A model generated the notes under the pieces. The model was given only the letters and a program-made list of their open reading frames with translations. It had not been told where the DNA came from and ran no database searches. Positions 1 to 7,273 of a DNA stretch of 16,209 nucleotides are shown piece by piece. The stretch is from Hyphomicrobiaceae bacterium. Lineage in GTDB: Bacteria > Pseudomonadota > Alphaproteobacteria > Rhizobiales > Hyphomicrobiaceae. The position numbers and the translations under genes are program-made. Positions within the stretch are counted from its first letter, which is position 1. Each line of letters opens with the position of its first letter. The stretch covers positions 1 to 16,209 of the forward strand of contig JANYHP010000366.1 of NCBI GenBank assembly GCA_025359005.1, read 5' to 3'.

Positions 1-423
1 CGGCGCTTCGTCGACAAGTGCACGCCGCTGATGATTGAACTCGGTGCCACGTTCGTCGAAGCACAGTTCTTCTCCTCCATGCCGGCGATCGACTATTTCG
101 CCTGGTCTCGCATGATCGACGGCCGCGTGGTGCGCGCTTTCGCCATCGGCGACGAGGGCGTGATCTGGAACAAGGGGCGGCCCACCAAGGAAGAGAAGGC
201 CATGGGGCTCAAGCTGTTCGAGTTCCGCGGGCTGCGCGGGCGACGCGGTGACATCGGCGGCGAAATGGTGCTCTATCCGACCGAGGACCATCTGATGGAG
301 CTGGCAGCGAAGTGGAGCCTGGACCCTACCCGGCTTGGCCGAGCCGAGCTCCCCACCGGCCTCGGCATCGTCGCGCGCGCACCAAGCCATTGGCGCCCCG
401 AGCGGATCCGCAAGGCCGCGTAA
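1..423 (+). CDS. Conserved hypothetical protein, 5'-truncated
   Basis: This frame is open from the first base and ends in TAA, so the N-terminus lies outside the window; 140 residues are visible. The recognisable core is an aromatic-rich segment (YFAWSRMIDGRVVRAFAIGD) followed by VIWNKGRPTKEEKAMG, and near the C-terminus an AAKWSLDPTRLG segment. I recall similar 'W..A.dGr.vRa.....g...W..G.pt..E' proteins annotated only as hypothetical in several phyla, so I assign no function. There is no signal peptide or membrane segment in the visible part. The stop lies 24 bases before the trmD start on the same strand, so the two are probably co-transcribed. Reality of the gene is fairly certain; its role is unknown. 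Confidence 0.75.
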   Translation, partial: RRFVDKCTPLMIELGATFVEAQFFSSMPAIDYFAWSRMIDGRVVRAFAIGDEGVIWNKGRPTKEEKAMGLKLFEFRGLRGRRGDIGGEMVLYPTEDHLMELAAKWSLDPTRLGRAELPTGLGIVARAPSHWRPERIRKAA

Positions 424-447
424 GGCCCCGCGTTCATCGAGTGCACC

Positions 448-1173
448 ATGCCCGAGAGTACCGACCACCCCGAGCCGCTGCCTGTCGCGCCCGCCTGGGC
501 GGCGCACGTGCTGACGCTGTTCCCAGAAATGTTTCCCGGCCCGCTCGGCGTCTCGCTCGTCGGCACGGCCTTGCATGAGGGACGCTGGTCCCTCGCGGCC
601 CACCAGATCCGCGCGCACGGCCTCGGCCGCCATCGCACCGTCGACGACAGCCCCGCCGGCGGCGGCGCCGGCATGGTCATGCGCGCCGATGTCATCGCCG
701 CCGCTATCGACCAGGTGCGCGCCGCAGCACCCAGCTTGCCCGCCATCTACCTGACCCCGCGCGGTGCGCCGCTGACGCAGCCCCGTGCGCGCCAACTCGC
801 GGACGGACCGGGCGTGATCCTGCTCGCCGGCCGCTTCGAGGGCGTCGATCAGCGCGTCATCGACGGTCGTGCGCTCGAGGAAATCTCGATCGGCGATTAT
901 GTTCTCTCGGGCGGTGAACTGCCGGCGATGGTGCTGCTGGACGCTTGCGTGCGCCTGCTGCCGGGCGTGCTCGGCGCGGCCGACAGCCTGCAGGAAGAGA
1001 GCTTCGAGGGCGGACTGCTGGAATACCCTCAATACACGCGGCCGCGCGAGTGGGAGGGGCATGCCATCCCCGACGTGCTGCTCGGTGGCGATCACAAACG
1101 CATTGCCGCGTGGCGAAGGGCCGAGGCCGAAGCCATCACCGCCGCGCGCCGCCCAGATCTGCGGCGGCGCTGA
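448..1173 (+). CDS. trmD: tRNA (guanine-37-N1)-methyltransferase TrmD
   Basis: TrmD methylates N1 of G37 next to the anticodon using SAM, which prevents +1 frameshifting; it is a cytoplasmic SPOUT-fold dimer. The 241-residue product has the family motifs in order: VLTLFPEMFPGPLG (21-34), RHRTVDDSPAGGGAGMVM (61-78), the knot segment LLAGRFEGVDQRVID (125-139), SIGDYVLSGGELPAM (147-161), GLLEYPQYTRP (189-199) and PDVLLGGDH (208-216). Length is normal. The chosen ATG gives about 17 residues before the usual start of homology; no strong ribosome-binding site is visible. The usual rpsP-rimM-trmD-rplS arrangement is not seen downstream: a convergent hydrolase gene follows. The residue aligned with the catalytic Asp169 of E. 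coli TrmD is Glu184 here (EESF in place of EDSF). Confidence 0.97.
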   Translation: MPESTDHPEPLPVAPAWAAHVLTLFPEMFPGPLGVSLVGTALHEGRWSLAAHQIRAHGLGRHRTVDDSPAGGGAGMVMRADVIAAAIDQVRAAAPSLPAIYLTPRGAPLTQPRARQLADGPGVILLAGRFEGVDQRVIDGRALEEISIGDYVLSGGELPAMVLLDACVRLLPGVLGAADSLQEESFEGGLLEYPQYTRPREWEGHAIPDVLLGGDHKRIAAWRRAEAEAITAARRPDLRRR

Positions 1174-1354
1174 CGGGCCTTCGTGGTTAAATTATCCGCC
1201 AACAGAGTTAATCGCCGCTAGCCCCTTAAATTTGCGATTCCGTGGGGTTTTATGCATTTGCGCCACCACCCTAGCCGCGTCGCGCGCGCGCGGCTCTGGC
1301 GGCCTCCCAGCGCGCTCCCAGAGGCCTTCCAAGGGGTGACTCTCGCCCCCGCTT
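1174..1354. other. Convergent intergenic region with a candidate terminator stem
   Basis: This 181-base gap separates the ends of trmD (+) and the minus-strand hydrolase. Positions 1185-1260 are markedly richer in A and T than the surroundings. An imperfect inverted repeat pairs 1292-1299 (GGCTCTGG) with 1318-1324 and flanking bases (CCAGAGGCC), with one bulged base and an 18-base loop. It has no T-run, so it is at most a weak, possibly bidirectional, transcription end. No gene, and no rplS, is recognisable here. Confidence 0.3.
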
Positions 1355-2341
1355 TCAAAGCTCAAAAGTGGCCCCCGGCTGCGCCGCTGCGAACCGGTCC
1401 GCGGCCACGCCGTGGCGGGCCAACGCCTCGTTAAGGTGAATGCGGGGCGCCTCTATCGGCTCGTTGGTCAATTGAAACGTGCCCCAGTGATGGCCGAGCG
1501 CGCGGGCGGCGCCGCAGAGCTGCAGCGCCTGCACGGCATCGTCCGGGTTCATGTGCTGGTCGCGCATGAACCAGCGCGGCTCGTAGGCGCCGATCGGTAA
1601 CAGGGCCAGATCGATCTTGGGAAAGCGGCGCGCAACATCGCGAAAGATTCCGCCATCGCCAAAGCCGCTGTCGCCGACCGCATAGATCGTCGTGTTGCCG
1701 AGCGTCAGCACGAAGCTTGCCCACAGCGCATGGCAGCGGTCGCCGAGCCCGCGCGCCGACCAATGCTGCGTCGGCACCGCATGCAGCGCAATCCCGTCGG
1801 CGGCCGTCACGTGGTCATGCCAGTCCACCGCGGTGACGGCGATGTCGCCGAGCCCGCGCTGAAGCAGTGTATCGTTGCCGAGCGGCGTGACGAAGCGTGG
1901 CCGATCGCGACGATGCAGCGCGCGCAGCGTCGCCATGTCCATGTGGTCGTAATGGTTGTGTGTAACGATGACCGTGTTGATCTTGGGCAGCGCCTCGAAG
2001 GCGATGCCCGGTGCGTTGACGCGCCGTGGCCCGAGCCAGCCGAGCGGGCCAGCGTTTTGGGAATAGACCGGATCGATCAACACCGCGTGCCCGCGTGCCT
2101 GGATCAGATAGGACGCGTGCCCGATGAAACTGATGCGCACACCGTCGCCATCGACGCTGGGCGGCGGCGTGTCCGCATGCGGGCTCGCAAACGCCGCCGG
2201 CCACTTGGCCTTCTCGGTGCGGAACTGCCACTTCAGCAGCGCCCGCACGCCCTTCGGCCCCACCCCCTTCGGCGTAAAAAACCGCACCCCGTCGAAGTGA
2301 TCGGAGACGGGACCGTTGTAGTAGCGGTTCTTGGCGGACAT
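1355..2341 (-). CDS. MBL-fold metal-dependent hydrolase, NAPE-PLD type
   Basis: The 328-residue product is a metallo-beta-lactamase-fold hydrolase closest to the N-acyl-phosphatidylethanolamine phospholipase D / RomA branch. Metal ligands are visible: HNHYDH (128-133), H193 in PTQHWSARG, D224 in AVGDSGFGD, and the branch-typical block LPIGAYEPRWFMRDQHMNP (248-266) with H263, followed by ALGHHWGTF. The N-terminal FFTPKG and KWQF stretches also fit this branch. No signal peptide is evident, so it is probably cytoplasmic or membrane-associated. The substrate in bacteria is not settled; phospholipid-derived esters are the family expectation. The start codon lies 15 bases after the stop of a broken toxin gene and downstream of galU on the same strand. 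The upstream ribosome site (AGAGAA) is weak. Confidence 0.88.
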   Translation of the reverse strand: MSAKNRYYNGPVSDHFDGVRFFTPKGVGPKGVRALLKWQFRTEKAKWPAAFASPHADTPPPSVDGDGVRISFIGHASYLIQARGHAVLIDPVYSQNAGPLGWLGPRRVNAPGIAFEALPKINTVIVTHNHYDHMDMATLRALHRRDRPRFVTPLGNDTLLQRGLGDIAVTAVDWHDHVTAADGIALHAVPTQHWSARGLGDRCHALWASFVLTLGNTTIYAVGDSGFGDGGIFRDVARRFPKIDLALLPIGAYEPRWFMRDQHMNPDDAVQALQLCGAARALGHHWGTFQLTNEPIEAPRIHLNEALARHGVAADRFAAAQPGATFEL

Positions 2342-2356
2342 GGGTTCTCTGATGGC

Positions 2357-2588
2357 TCAAATCTCGACGACGGTGCCGGGCTGGATTGTGCCGAGAGCGG
2401 CCAACACAGCGGGTAAAACAGGGCGACTGAGGTGGATATCGTTGTTCACCGACGCGATGACCACGACGGATACAGAGCGGCCCGTCATGGTCTGCTGGGT
2501 GCGGGGGTTCTTATCGACCGTGACCAGCACATCATACCGGCCAGCTCATACCGGCCAGCCATCGCCGCGAGCAGCGCGCGCCCCCCTT
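2357..2588 (-). pseudogene. Remnant of a DUF5615 / PIN-like toxin gene, truncated and frameshifted
   Basis: Read on the minus strand, about 2534 down to the TGA at 2357-2359 encodes RYDVLVTVDKNPRTQQ, then TGRSVSVVVIA, then PVLPAVLAALGTIQPGTVVEI. This matches the C-terminal two thirds of DUF5615 PIN-like proteins, whose typical core is 'FDVLLTVDQN...QQ...' ending '...I.PG.VVEI'. Upstream, the continuation (ALLAAMAGRYDV) is found only if one copy of an exact 14-bp tandem duplication at 2532-2559 is removed. As it stands, the duplication shifts the frame and creates an early stop. Similarity begins only at the galU stop codon, so the N-terminal 30 or so residues are gone. No antitoxin gene is adjacent. 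The similarity is recognised by eye. Family members usually act as toxin-type nucleases; this copy should be inactive. Confidence 0.8.
2532..2559. repeat. Exact 14-bp tandem duplication inside the toxin remnant
   Basis: Two identical adjacent copies of TCATACCGGCCAGC occupy 2532-2545 and 2546-2559. Fourteen is not a multiple of three, so the duplication frameshifts the minus-strand toxin reading frame. Removing one copy restores a continuous frame across the junction, which shows it arose inside a formerly intact gene. Confidence 0.97.
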
Positions 2589-2593
2589 TTCCC

Positions 2594-3493
2594 TCATACG
2601 AACTTCTTCAACTCGGCCTTGAAGGCCGGCGCCAGGTCGTCGCGCTTGAGGGCGTAGGCGACGTTGGCGGTCAGCCAGCCGATCTTGGAGCCGCAATCGA
2701 AGATCTCGCCGTCAAACCGCACGGCGTGGAAGTTCTGATCGGCCTGCTGCGACATACGGATCATGGCGTCGGTCAACTGGATTTCGCCGCCGGTGCCGCG
2801 TTCCTGGTCGGCGAGGTGGGTGAAGATCTCGGGCTGCAGGATGTAGCGGCCGGTGATGTGCAGGTTGGAGGGCGCAGTGCCGCGCGCGGGCTTCTCGACC
2901 ATCTTGGTGATCGTCGAGACCTTTGCCTTCGCATCCTCGACGCCGCAGATGCCGTACAGATGGGTCTGATCCTCCGGCACTGGCTGCACGGCAATGTGGT
3001 TGCCGCCGTGCTGGGCGTAGGCCGACATCATCTCCGCGAGACATGGCTGCGCACCGTGATGCAGCATGTCTGGCAACAGCAGCGCGAAGGGCTCGTTGCC
3101 GACTAATTCGCGCGCGCACCACACCGCATGCCCGAGGCCCAGCGGCGCCTGCTGGCGGGTGAAGCTTGCCTGTCCTGCCTTCGGCAGATCGCGGTTCAGC
3201 GCTTCCAGTTCGCTTTTCTTGCCGCGCATTTCGAGGGTATTTTCAAGCTCGAACTGGCTGTCAAAATGATCCTCGATGACGCCCTTGTTGCGGCCCGTCA
3301 CGAAGATGAAGAACTCGATGCCGGCGGCACGGGCCTCATCGACCACGTGCTGGATCACCGGCCGGTCGACCACGGTCAGCATTTCCTTGGGCATCGCCTT
3401 CGTCGCTGGCAGAAACCGCGTCCCGAGCCCGGCCACGGGGAACACCGCTTTACGGATTTTGCGGGGGTGCGCTGCGGCTGCAGTACGGCTCAT
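2594..3493 (-). CDS. galU: UTP--glucose-1-phosphate uridylyltransferase GalU
   Basis: GalU makes UDP-glucose from UTP and glucose-1-phosphate, feeding surface polysaccharide, glucan and galactose metabolism in the cytoplasm. The 299-residue product carries the nucleotidyltransferase signature GLGTRFLPATKAMPKEML (22-39), then QQAPLGLGHAVWCA, the metal-binding LLPDML, VEKPARGTAPSNL, TGRYIL and TGGEIQLTDAM. Length is normal. The frame is open further upstream to 3658, but the ATG at 3493 puts the family start (KIRKAVFPVAG) close to the N-terminus and has a GAGGGA ribosome site about 9 bases before it. It is divergent from galE, so the pair probably shares a control region and supplies UDP-glucose and UDP-galactose together. 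The toxin remnant starts directly after its stop. Confidence 0.97.
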   Translation of the reverse strand: MSRTAAAAHPRKIRKAVFPVAGLGTRFLPATKAMPKEMLTVVDRPVIQHVVDEARAAGIEFFIFVTGRNKGVIEDHFDSQFELENTLEMRGKKSELEALNRDLPKAGQASFTRQQAPLGLGHAVWCARELVGNEPFALLLPDMLHHGAQPCLAEMMSAYAQHGGNHIAVQPVPEDQTHLYGICGVEDAKAKVSTITKMVEKPARGTAPSNLHITGRYILQPEIFTHLADQERGTGGEIQLTDAMIRMSQQADQNFHAVRFDGEIFDCGSKIGWLTANVAYALKRDDLAPAFKAELKKFV

Positions 3494-3760
3494 GACGGAT
3501 AGTCCCTCGTTGCTGGCGATATGCCGCGCGTCGGACCGATCGGCCCTGACGGTATCCGGCACACTTCTTGTGTAGAGCGTCGTCCGGGCGGTATCGGCGC
3601 CTCTCTTACAACTGCGCGTGTCCCGTTGGAACGCCGCAAATGCGTCGGCTTGCAACATGGTTGAAAACTGGCGGCGGCACTATAAATCCGTAACTTCTGT
3701 GAATTAACTGTTATCGACGCGCGCCCGGAGCGCCGCCGCGATTGAAAGATGCGAGGACCC
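3494..3760. promoter_or_regulatory. Divergent galU/galE control region
   Basis: These 267 bases lie between the galU and galE starts and must hold both promoters. The best galE-side candidate is TTGAAA (3661-3666) with TATAAA (3681-3686), but the 14-base spacing is short. The galE-proximal part (3661-3720) is locally AT-rich. On the galU side a small palindrome near 3563-3575 (ACAC-N5-GTGT) is seen but may be chance. No gene is recognised. Confidence 0.4.
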
Positions 3761-4753
3761 ATGAGCGTTTTGGTGACCGGCGGCGCCGGCTATATCGGCA
3801 GCCATATGGTGCACGAGCTTGCCGACCGCGGCCATGACGTGGTGGTGCTCGACAACCTGACCACGGGCTTCAAATGGGCGCTGCCGCCCACAGCCACGCT
3901 GGTGGTCGGCGATATCGGCGACGAGGATCTGGTGGCGAGCGTCGTCGCGCGGCATGGCGTGTCAGCAATCATCCACTTCGCCGGCTCCATCGTCGTGCCC
4001 GAATCGGTGGCCGACCCGCTCGGCTACTATCTCAACAACACCGTCAAATCCCGGTCGCTGATCGCGGCTGCGGTGAAAAATGGCGTCAAGCAGTTCATCT
4101 TTTCGTCCACGGCGGCCGTCTACGGCATGGCACGCGAAATGCCGGTGCGCGAGACGACCCCGGTCGAGCCCATGTCGCCCTATGGCTCCTCCAAGCTGAT
4201 GACTGAGATCATGCTGCGCGACACCAGCCTCGCCCACGATTTCCGCTATGTCGCGCTGCGTTATTTCAACGTCGCCGGTGCCGATCCCAAGGGCCGCACG
4301 GGGCAGTCTACCAAGGGCGCCACCCATCTGATCAAGGTTGCCTGTGAGACCGCACTCGGCAAACGCGCCGGGATGGAGGTGTTCGGCACCGACTACGACA
4401 CGCCCGACGGCACCTGCCTGCGCGACTATATCCACGTCACAGACCTGGCGCGGGCACACGTGGCCGCGCTCGAACACCTTGAAAAGGGTGGAAAATCCGA
4501 GATTTTCAACTGCGGCTACGGCAAGGGCTACTCCGTGCTCGAAGTCATCGAGGCCGTCCGCCGTGTGTCGGGCAAACCGGTCAATGCCAAGTTGAGCCCC
4601 CGCCGCCCCGGCGACCCCGCCGCCATCGTCGCCGCGTCGGACAAGATCCGCGGCGCCCTCGGCTGGCAGCCCGTGCACGACAACCTGGACGAAATCGTCG
4701 GCAACGCCCTGGCCTGGGAAGCGCATTTGGCGCGGCGCAACGCGGGCGTGTAG
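3761..4753 (+). CDS. galE: UDP-glucose 4-epimerase GalE
   Basis: GalE interconverts UDP-glucose and UDP-galactose with tightly bound NAD; it is a cytoplasmic extended short-chain dehydrogenase. From the ATG at 3761 the product is 330 residues and begins MSVLVTGGAGYIGSH, the Rossmann GxxGxxG motif (7-13). It continues with VVGDI (48-52), HFAGSIVVPES (72-82), FSSTAAVYG (114-122) and the catalytic Y141-x-x-x-K145 in SPYGSSK. RYFNVAGADP, TPDGTCLRDYIHV and LSPRRPGDPA are further GalE hallmarks. An ATG 12 bases upstream (3749) is in frame and possible, but the later start matches the family and has GAGGA just before it. The gene diverges from galU, and rnd follows 66 bases after it. Confidence 0.96.
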   Translation: MSVLVTGGAGYIGSHMVHELADRGHDVVVLDNLTTGFKWALPPTATLVVGDIGDEDLVASVVARHGVSAIIHFAGSIVVPESVADPLGYYLNNTVKSRSLIAAAVKNGVKQFIFSSTAAVYGMAREMPVRETTPVEPMSPYGSSKLMTEIMLRDTSLAHDFRYVALRYFNVAGADPKGRTGQSTKGATHLIKVACETALGKRAGMEVFGTDYDTPDGTCLRDYIHVTDLARAHVAALEHLEKGGKSEIFNCGYGKGYSVLEVIEAVRRVSGKPVNAKLSPRRPGDPAAIVAASDKIRGALGWQPVHDNLDEIVGNALAWEAHLARRNAGV

Positions 4754-4819
4754 GGCGCGCCTGCCACCCCAAACAAAGCGCGCGACAGCGGCCCCGCGCC
4801 TGAGATATACCCCGACCTG

Positions 4820-5980
4820 ATGAACGTGATCACCAAAACCGCCGATCTGGCTGCGCTATGCGCGGCCCTCGCCCGCCACCCATACGTGGCGGTCGATACC
4901 GAATTCATGCGCGAAACGACCTTCTGGCCGAAATTGTGCCTGATCCAGCTCGCTGGCCCCGAGGATGAGGCCTGTGTCGATCCTATGGCAGCGGGCCTGG
5001 ATCTGGCGCCATTTTACGCACTCATGGCTGACAAAGGCGTCGTCAAAGTCTTCCACGCCGCCCGCCAGGATGTGGAAATCGTTTTCGTGCAGGGCCGCGT
5101 CATCCCAGTGCCGCTGTTCGATACGCAGGTCGCGGCCATGGTCTGCGGCTTCGGCGAGAGCATTTCCTACGTCAACCTGGTCAAGCAATTGACCGGTGCC
5201 GACATCGACAAGTCATCGCGCTTCACCGATTGGGCGCGGCGTCCACTGTCCACTAAACAACTCGACTACGCGCTCGGCGACGTCACGCATCTTCGTAACG
5301 TCTATCTCAAGCTCAAGGCCGAGCTGGAAGCCACCGATCGCGCCCATTGGCTGGAGGAGGAGGTTGCCGTCCTCGCCGATCCCGGCAGCTACGAAACGCT
5401 GCCGGAAGACAGCTGGCGACGCCTGAAAGCCAAGGTGCGCGGCCGCAAGAGCCTTGCCGTGCTGATCGAACTGGCGGCCTGGCGCGAACGTCTGGCGCAA
5501 TCGCAGGATGTGCCGCGCAACCGCGTGCTGCGTGACGAGCAGCTCTACGACATCGCCAACCAGATGCCGGCAACGATCGAACAATTGGGCGACATGCGGT
5601 CGCTGTCTGCAGGGTTTGCCCGTTCGGCGCGGGCGCGCGAAATTCTCGATTGCGTCGAGGCCGGACTGGCCCGTGATCTCAAAACTTTGCCGGCACCCGA
5701 GCAGGGCGTGGTGGTGCCACCGGAGAAGACGGCGCTGGTCGATCTGCTGCGCGTGCTGCTGAAGGCCGCGGCGGCGCGCAACCGTGTGGCGCCGCGCCTG
5801 ATCGCCGACACCGAGGACATCGAACGCATCGCCGTCGAGAAGGCGCCGGACGTCCCCGCCCTGAAAGGCTGGCGCGGCCAATTATTTGGCGCCGATGCGT
5901 TGCGCCTGAAGGCCGGAGACCTGGCGCTTTCCGTCGAGCGTGGCGAAGTCGTCGCCGTGCCGGTTGCCGCGAAGGCGTGA
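4820..5980 (+). CDS. rnd: Ribonuclease D
   Basis: RNase D is a 3'-5' exoribonuclease that trims tRNA and other structured RNA 3' ends. The 386-residue product has a DEDDy exonuclease domain in the first 170 or so residues: D26 and E28 in AVDTEFMRE, D84 in FHAARQDVEI, and Y149/D153 in LDYALGDVTHL. An HRDC domain follows at about 205-285 (AWRERLAQSQDVPRNRVLRD, LYDIANQMP), then a C-terminal region with KTALVDLLRVLLK and a second helical part. All catalytic residues are present and the length is typical of alphaproteobacterial RNase D. It lies on the same strand as galE after a 66-base gap and could be co-transcribed or have its own promoter. No other nuclease gene is adjacent. Confidence 0.96.
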   Translation: MNVITKTADLAALCAALARHPYVAVDTEFMRETTFWPKLCLIQLAGPEDEACVDPMAAGLDLAPFYALMADKGVVKVFHAARQDVEIVFVQGRVIPVPLFDTQVAAMVCGFGESISYVNLVKQLTGADIDKSSRFTDWARRPLSTKQLDYALGDVTHLRNVYLKLKAELEATDRAHWLEEEVAVLADPGSYETLPEDSWRRLKAKVRGRKSLAVLIELAAWRERLAQSQDVPRNRVLRDEQLYDIANQMPATIEQLGDMRSLSAGFARSARAREILDCVEAGLARDLKTLPAPEQGVVVPPEKTALVDLLRVLLKAAAARNRVAPRLIADTEDIERIAVEKAPDVPALKGWRGQLFGADALRLKAGDLALSVERGEVVAVPVAAKA

Positions 5981-5989
5981 CGGGCCCCG

Positions 5990-6008
5990 CGTCGCGCATG
6001 CTGCGACG
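5990..6008. terminator. Small stem-loop after rnd, possible weak terminator
   Basis: CGTCGC (5990-5995) pairs with GCGACG (6003-6008) around a 7-base loop, 10 bases after the rnd stop. There is no T-run, so intrinsic termination is doubtful; it may only stabilise the mRNA 3' end. Confidence 0.25.
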
Positions 6009-6105
6009 GAAGCGGGCGGCACCAGCGTTTCCCAATCACAACCGCGTTGGTGATGGCGAGTTCGAGAGCACTTGAACCGCCGCAGCGCCCGCTCAAGGAG
6101 TGATC

Positions 6106-6831
6106 ATGACGATTGGTGCACTCATCGCCCGCATTCCGACCGCGTCCCGGCGGATCATTGTTGCGGCCGCGGTGCTGCTGGCCCATGGCACGGCGTACGC
6201 GGCCGAACCACAGCGCGGCGCCATGGCCGCGTGCCGCACCGATGTCGCCACGTTCTGCGCTGGCATCGAGGCGGGCGGGGGCAAGAAAATGCGCTGCCTG
6301 CAGGACAATCGCACCAAGCTGTCACCCGGCTGCGCGGCCTCGGTCGATGCGCGATTGGCCAGCCGTGCCGCCGGTTCGGGCGACCCGGGTGCGGTCGTGC
6401 CGCCGCCCGCGCCGGGACAGACAGCCCCGCAGGCCCAACCGCCCGCAAAAGGTGCAAGTCCGCTGCCTGCGGCCACGCCGTTGCGCTTGTCCATGCGCGC
6501 CTGCCGCACGGATGCTGCGACGCTGTGCGCCAGCGTCGAACGCGGCCGCGGTGGTCGCATCAAGTGCCTGATGGACAACCAGGCCAAGCTCAGCGCCGAG
6601 TGCACCGCGGCCATCACGGCCGTGCGATCGCAGCAGCAACAGCAGCAGCAGACCAATCGCGCGGCCTGCACCGCCGACGTCGCCAAGCTCTGCCCCGATG
6701 CGCGAGGCCCGGCCCGACAACAGTGCCTGCAAGCGAACCAAGCGCAACTCTCGCCCGCCTGCGCCGACAGGCTCGCCCATCGCGCCGCCAACCAGGCCCG
6801 TCGCACCGATGCACCGGCGGCGAAACCGTAG
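6106..6831 (+). CDS. Secreted protein with three cysteine-rich (GLG1-type) repeats
   Basis: The 241-residue product has an N-terminal signal peptide (RR at 15-16, hydrophobic 17-26, likely cleavage near AYA at 30-32), so it should be periplasmic or secreted. Three repeats follow the pattern C-x7-C-x9/12-C-x11-C: C43/C51/C64/C76, C133/C141/C154/C166 and C188/C196/C207/C219. Each has the form 'ACR.D...LC......CL..N...LS..C'. This resembles the Cys-rich repeat family (PF00839 type) of Golgi GLG1 proteins, also present in alphaproteobacteria; the bacterial role is unknown. Repeats 1 and 2 are joined by a Pro/Ala/Gln-rich linker (about 90-126), and a run of seven Gln precedes repeat 3. The ATG at 6106 has an AAGGAG site 5 bases upstream, better than the in-frame GTG at 6100. 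It is probably monocistronic. Confidence 0.85.
   Translation: MTIGALIARIPTASRRIIVAAAVLLAHGTAYAAEPQRGAMAACRTDVATFCAGIEAGGGKKMRCLQDNRTKLSPGCAASVDARLASRAAGSGDPGAVVPPPAPGQTAPQAQPPAKGASPLPAATPLRLSMRACRTDAATLCASVERGRGGRIKCLMDNQAKLSAECTAAITAVRSQQQQQQQTNRAACTADVAKLCPDARGPARQQCLQANQAQLSPACADRLAHRAANQARRTDAPAAKP
6631..6651 (+). repeat. CAG/CAA run encoding seven glutamines
   Basis: Seven consecutive Gln codons (six CAG, one CAA) sit between the second and third Cys-rich repeats of the secreted protein. This is a simple-sequence tract capable of slippage. Confidence 0.9.
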
Positions 6832-6952
6832 ACCACAAAGCAAGCTGGCGCATTAATCTGCCGTTCGTCCGCTTCCATCCTTCCGCCACCGTCGGCCGCG
6901 TGCCCATTGCCCAGAGCCCGCGCATCAGATAGCCCCGTCGGCGGAGGGGTTC

Positions 6953-7273
6953 ATGAGCTACTGGGTCTATATCGTCGCCTGCGCCGACGGCACCTATTAC
7001 ACCGGCATCGCCACCGACATTGTGCGCCGCATGGCCGAGCACAACGGCGACAAGCCCAGAGGTGCGCGCTATACGGCTGCGCGGCGCCCCGTGGCCTTGC
7101 AGTATCAGGCCGCCTTTCCGACGCGCTCGGAGGCGCAAAAGGAAGAAGCGCGCATTAAAAGCCTGTCGCGCGCCGCCAAATCTGACTTGATCAAGTCTGC
7201 GCTGACCACGGCAACCGCGAAATCGTCGCCGACAGGCCCATTGCCTGCCGCAGCCCTGCTTGAGACCGCCTGA
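6953..7273 (+). CDS. GIY-YIG nuclease-fold small protein (YhbQ/UPF0213 type)
   Basis: The 106-residue product is a single GIY-YIG domain: VYIVACADG (5-13) and YYTGIA (15-20) replace the literal GIY/YIG, followed by conserved R25/R26, H30 N31 and the acidic site E64/E65 in AQKEEARIK. The ARYTAARRPVALQY segment is typical of the stand-alone COG2827 group. These proteins are presumed structure-specific nucleases, but cellular roles are poorly defined. The start has a strong GGAGG site 6-7 bases upstream. The last 35 residues are Ala/Thr/Ser/Pro-rich and probably disordered. The TGA stop overlaps the ATG of the next gene by one base, so translation of the two is coupled. Confidence 0.9.
   Translation: MSYWVYIVACADGTYYTGIATDIVRRMAEHNGDKPRGARYTAARRPVALQYQAAFPTRSEAQKEEARIKSLSRAAKSDLIKSALTTATAKSSPTGPLPAAALLETA

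Noticed and set aside
2432..3106. Plus-strand open frame opposite galU and the toxin remnant
   Set aside because: It is antisense to galU for most of its length and has no recognisable domain.
3494..3658. Upstream extension of GalU to an ATG at 3658
   Set aside because: The extra 55 residues are not part of the GalU family, and the ATG at 3493 has a good ribosome site and normal protein length.
5990..6008. A strong rho-independent terminator after rnd
   Set aside because: The stem is only six pairs and no T-run follows, so it is kept only as a low-confidence stem-loop.
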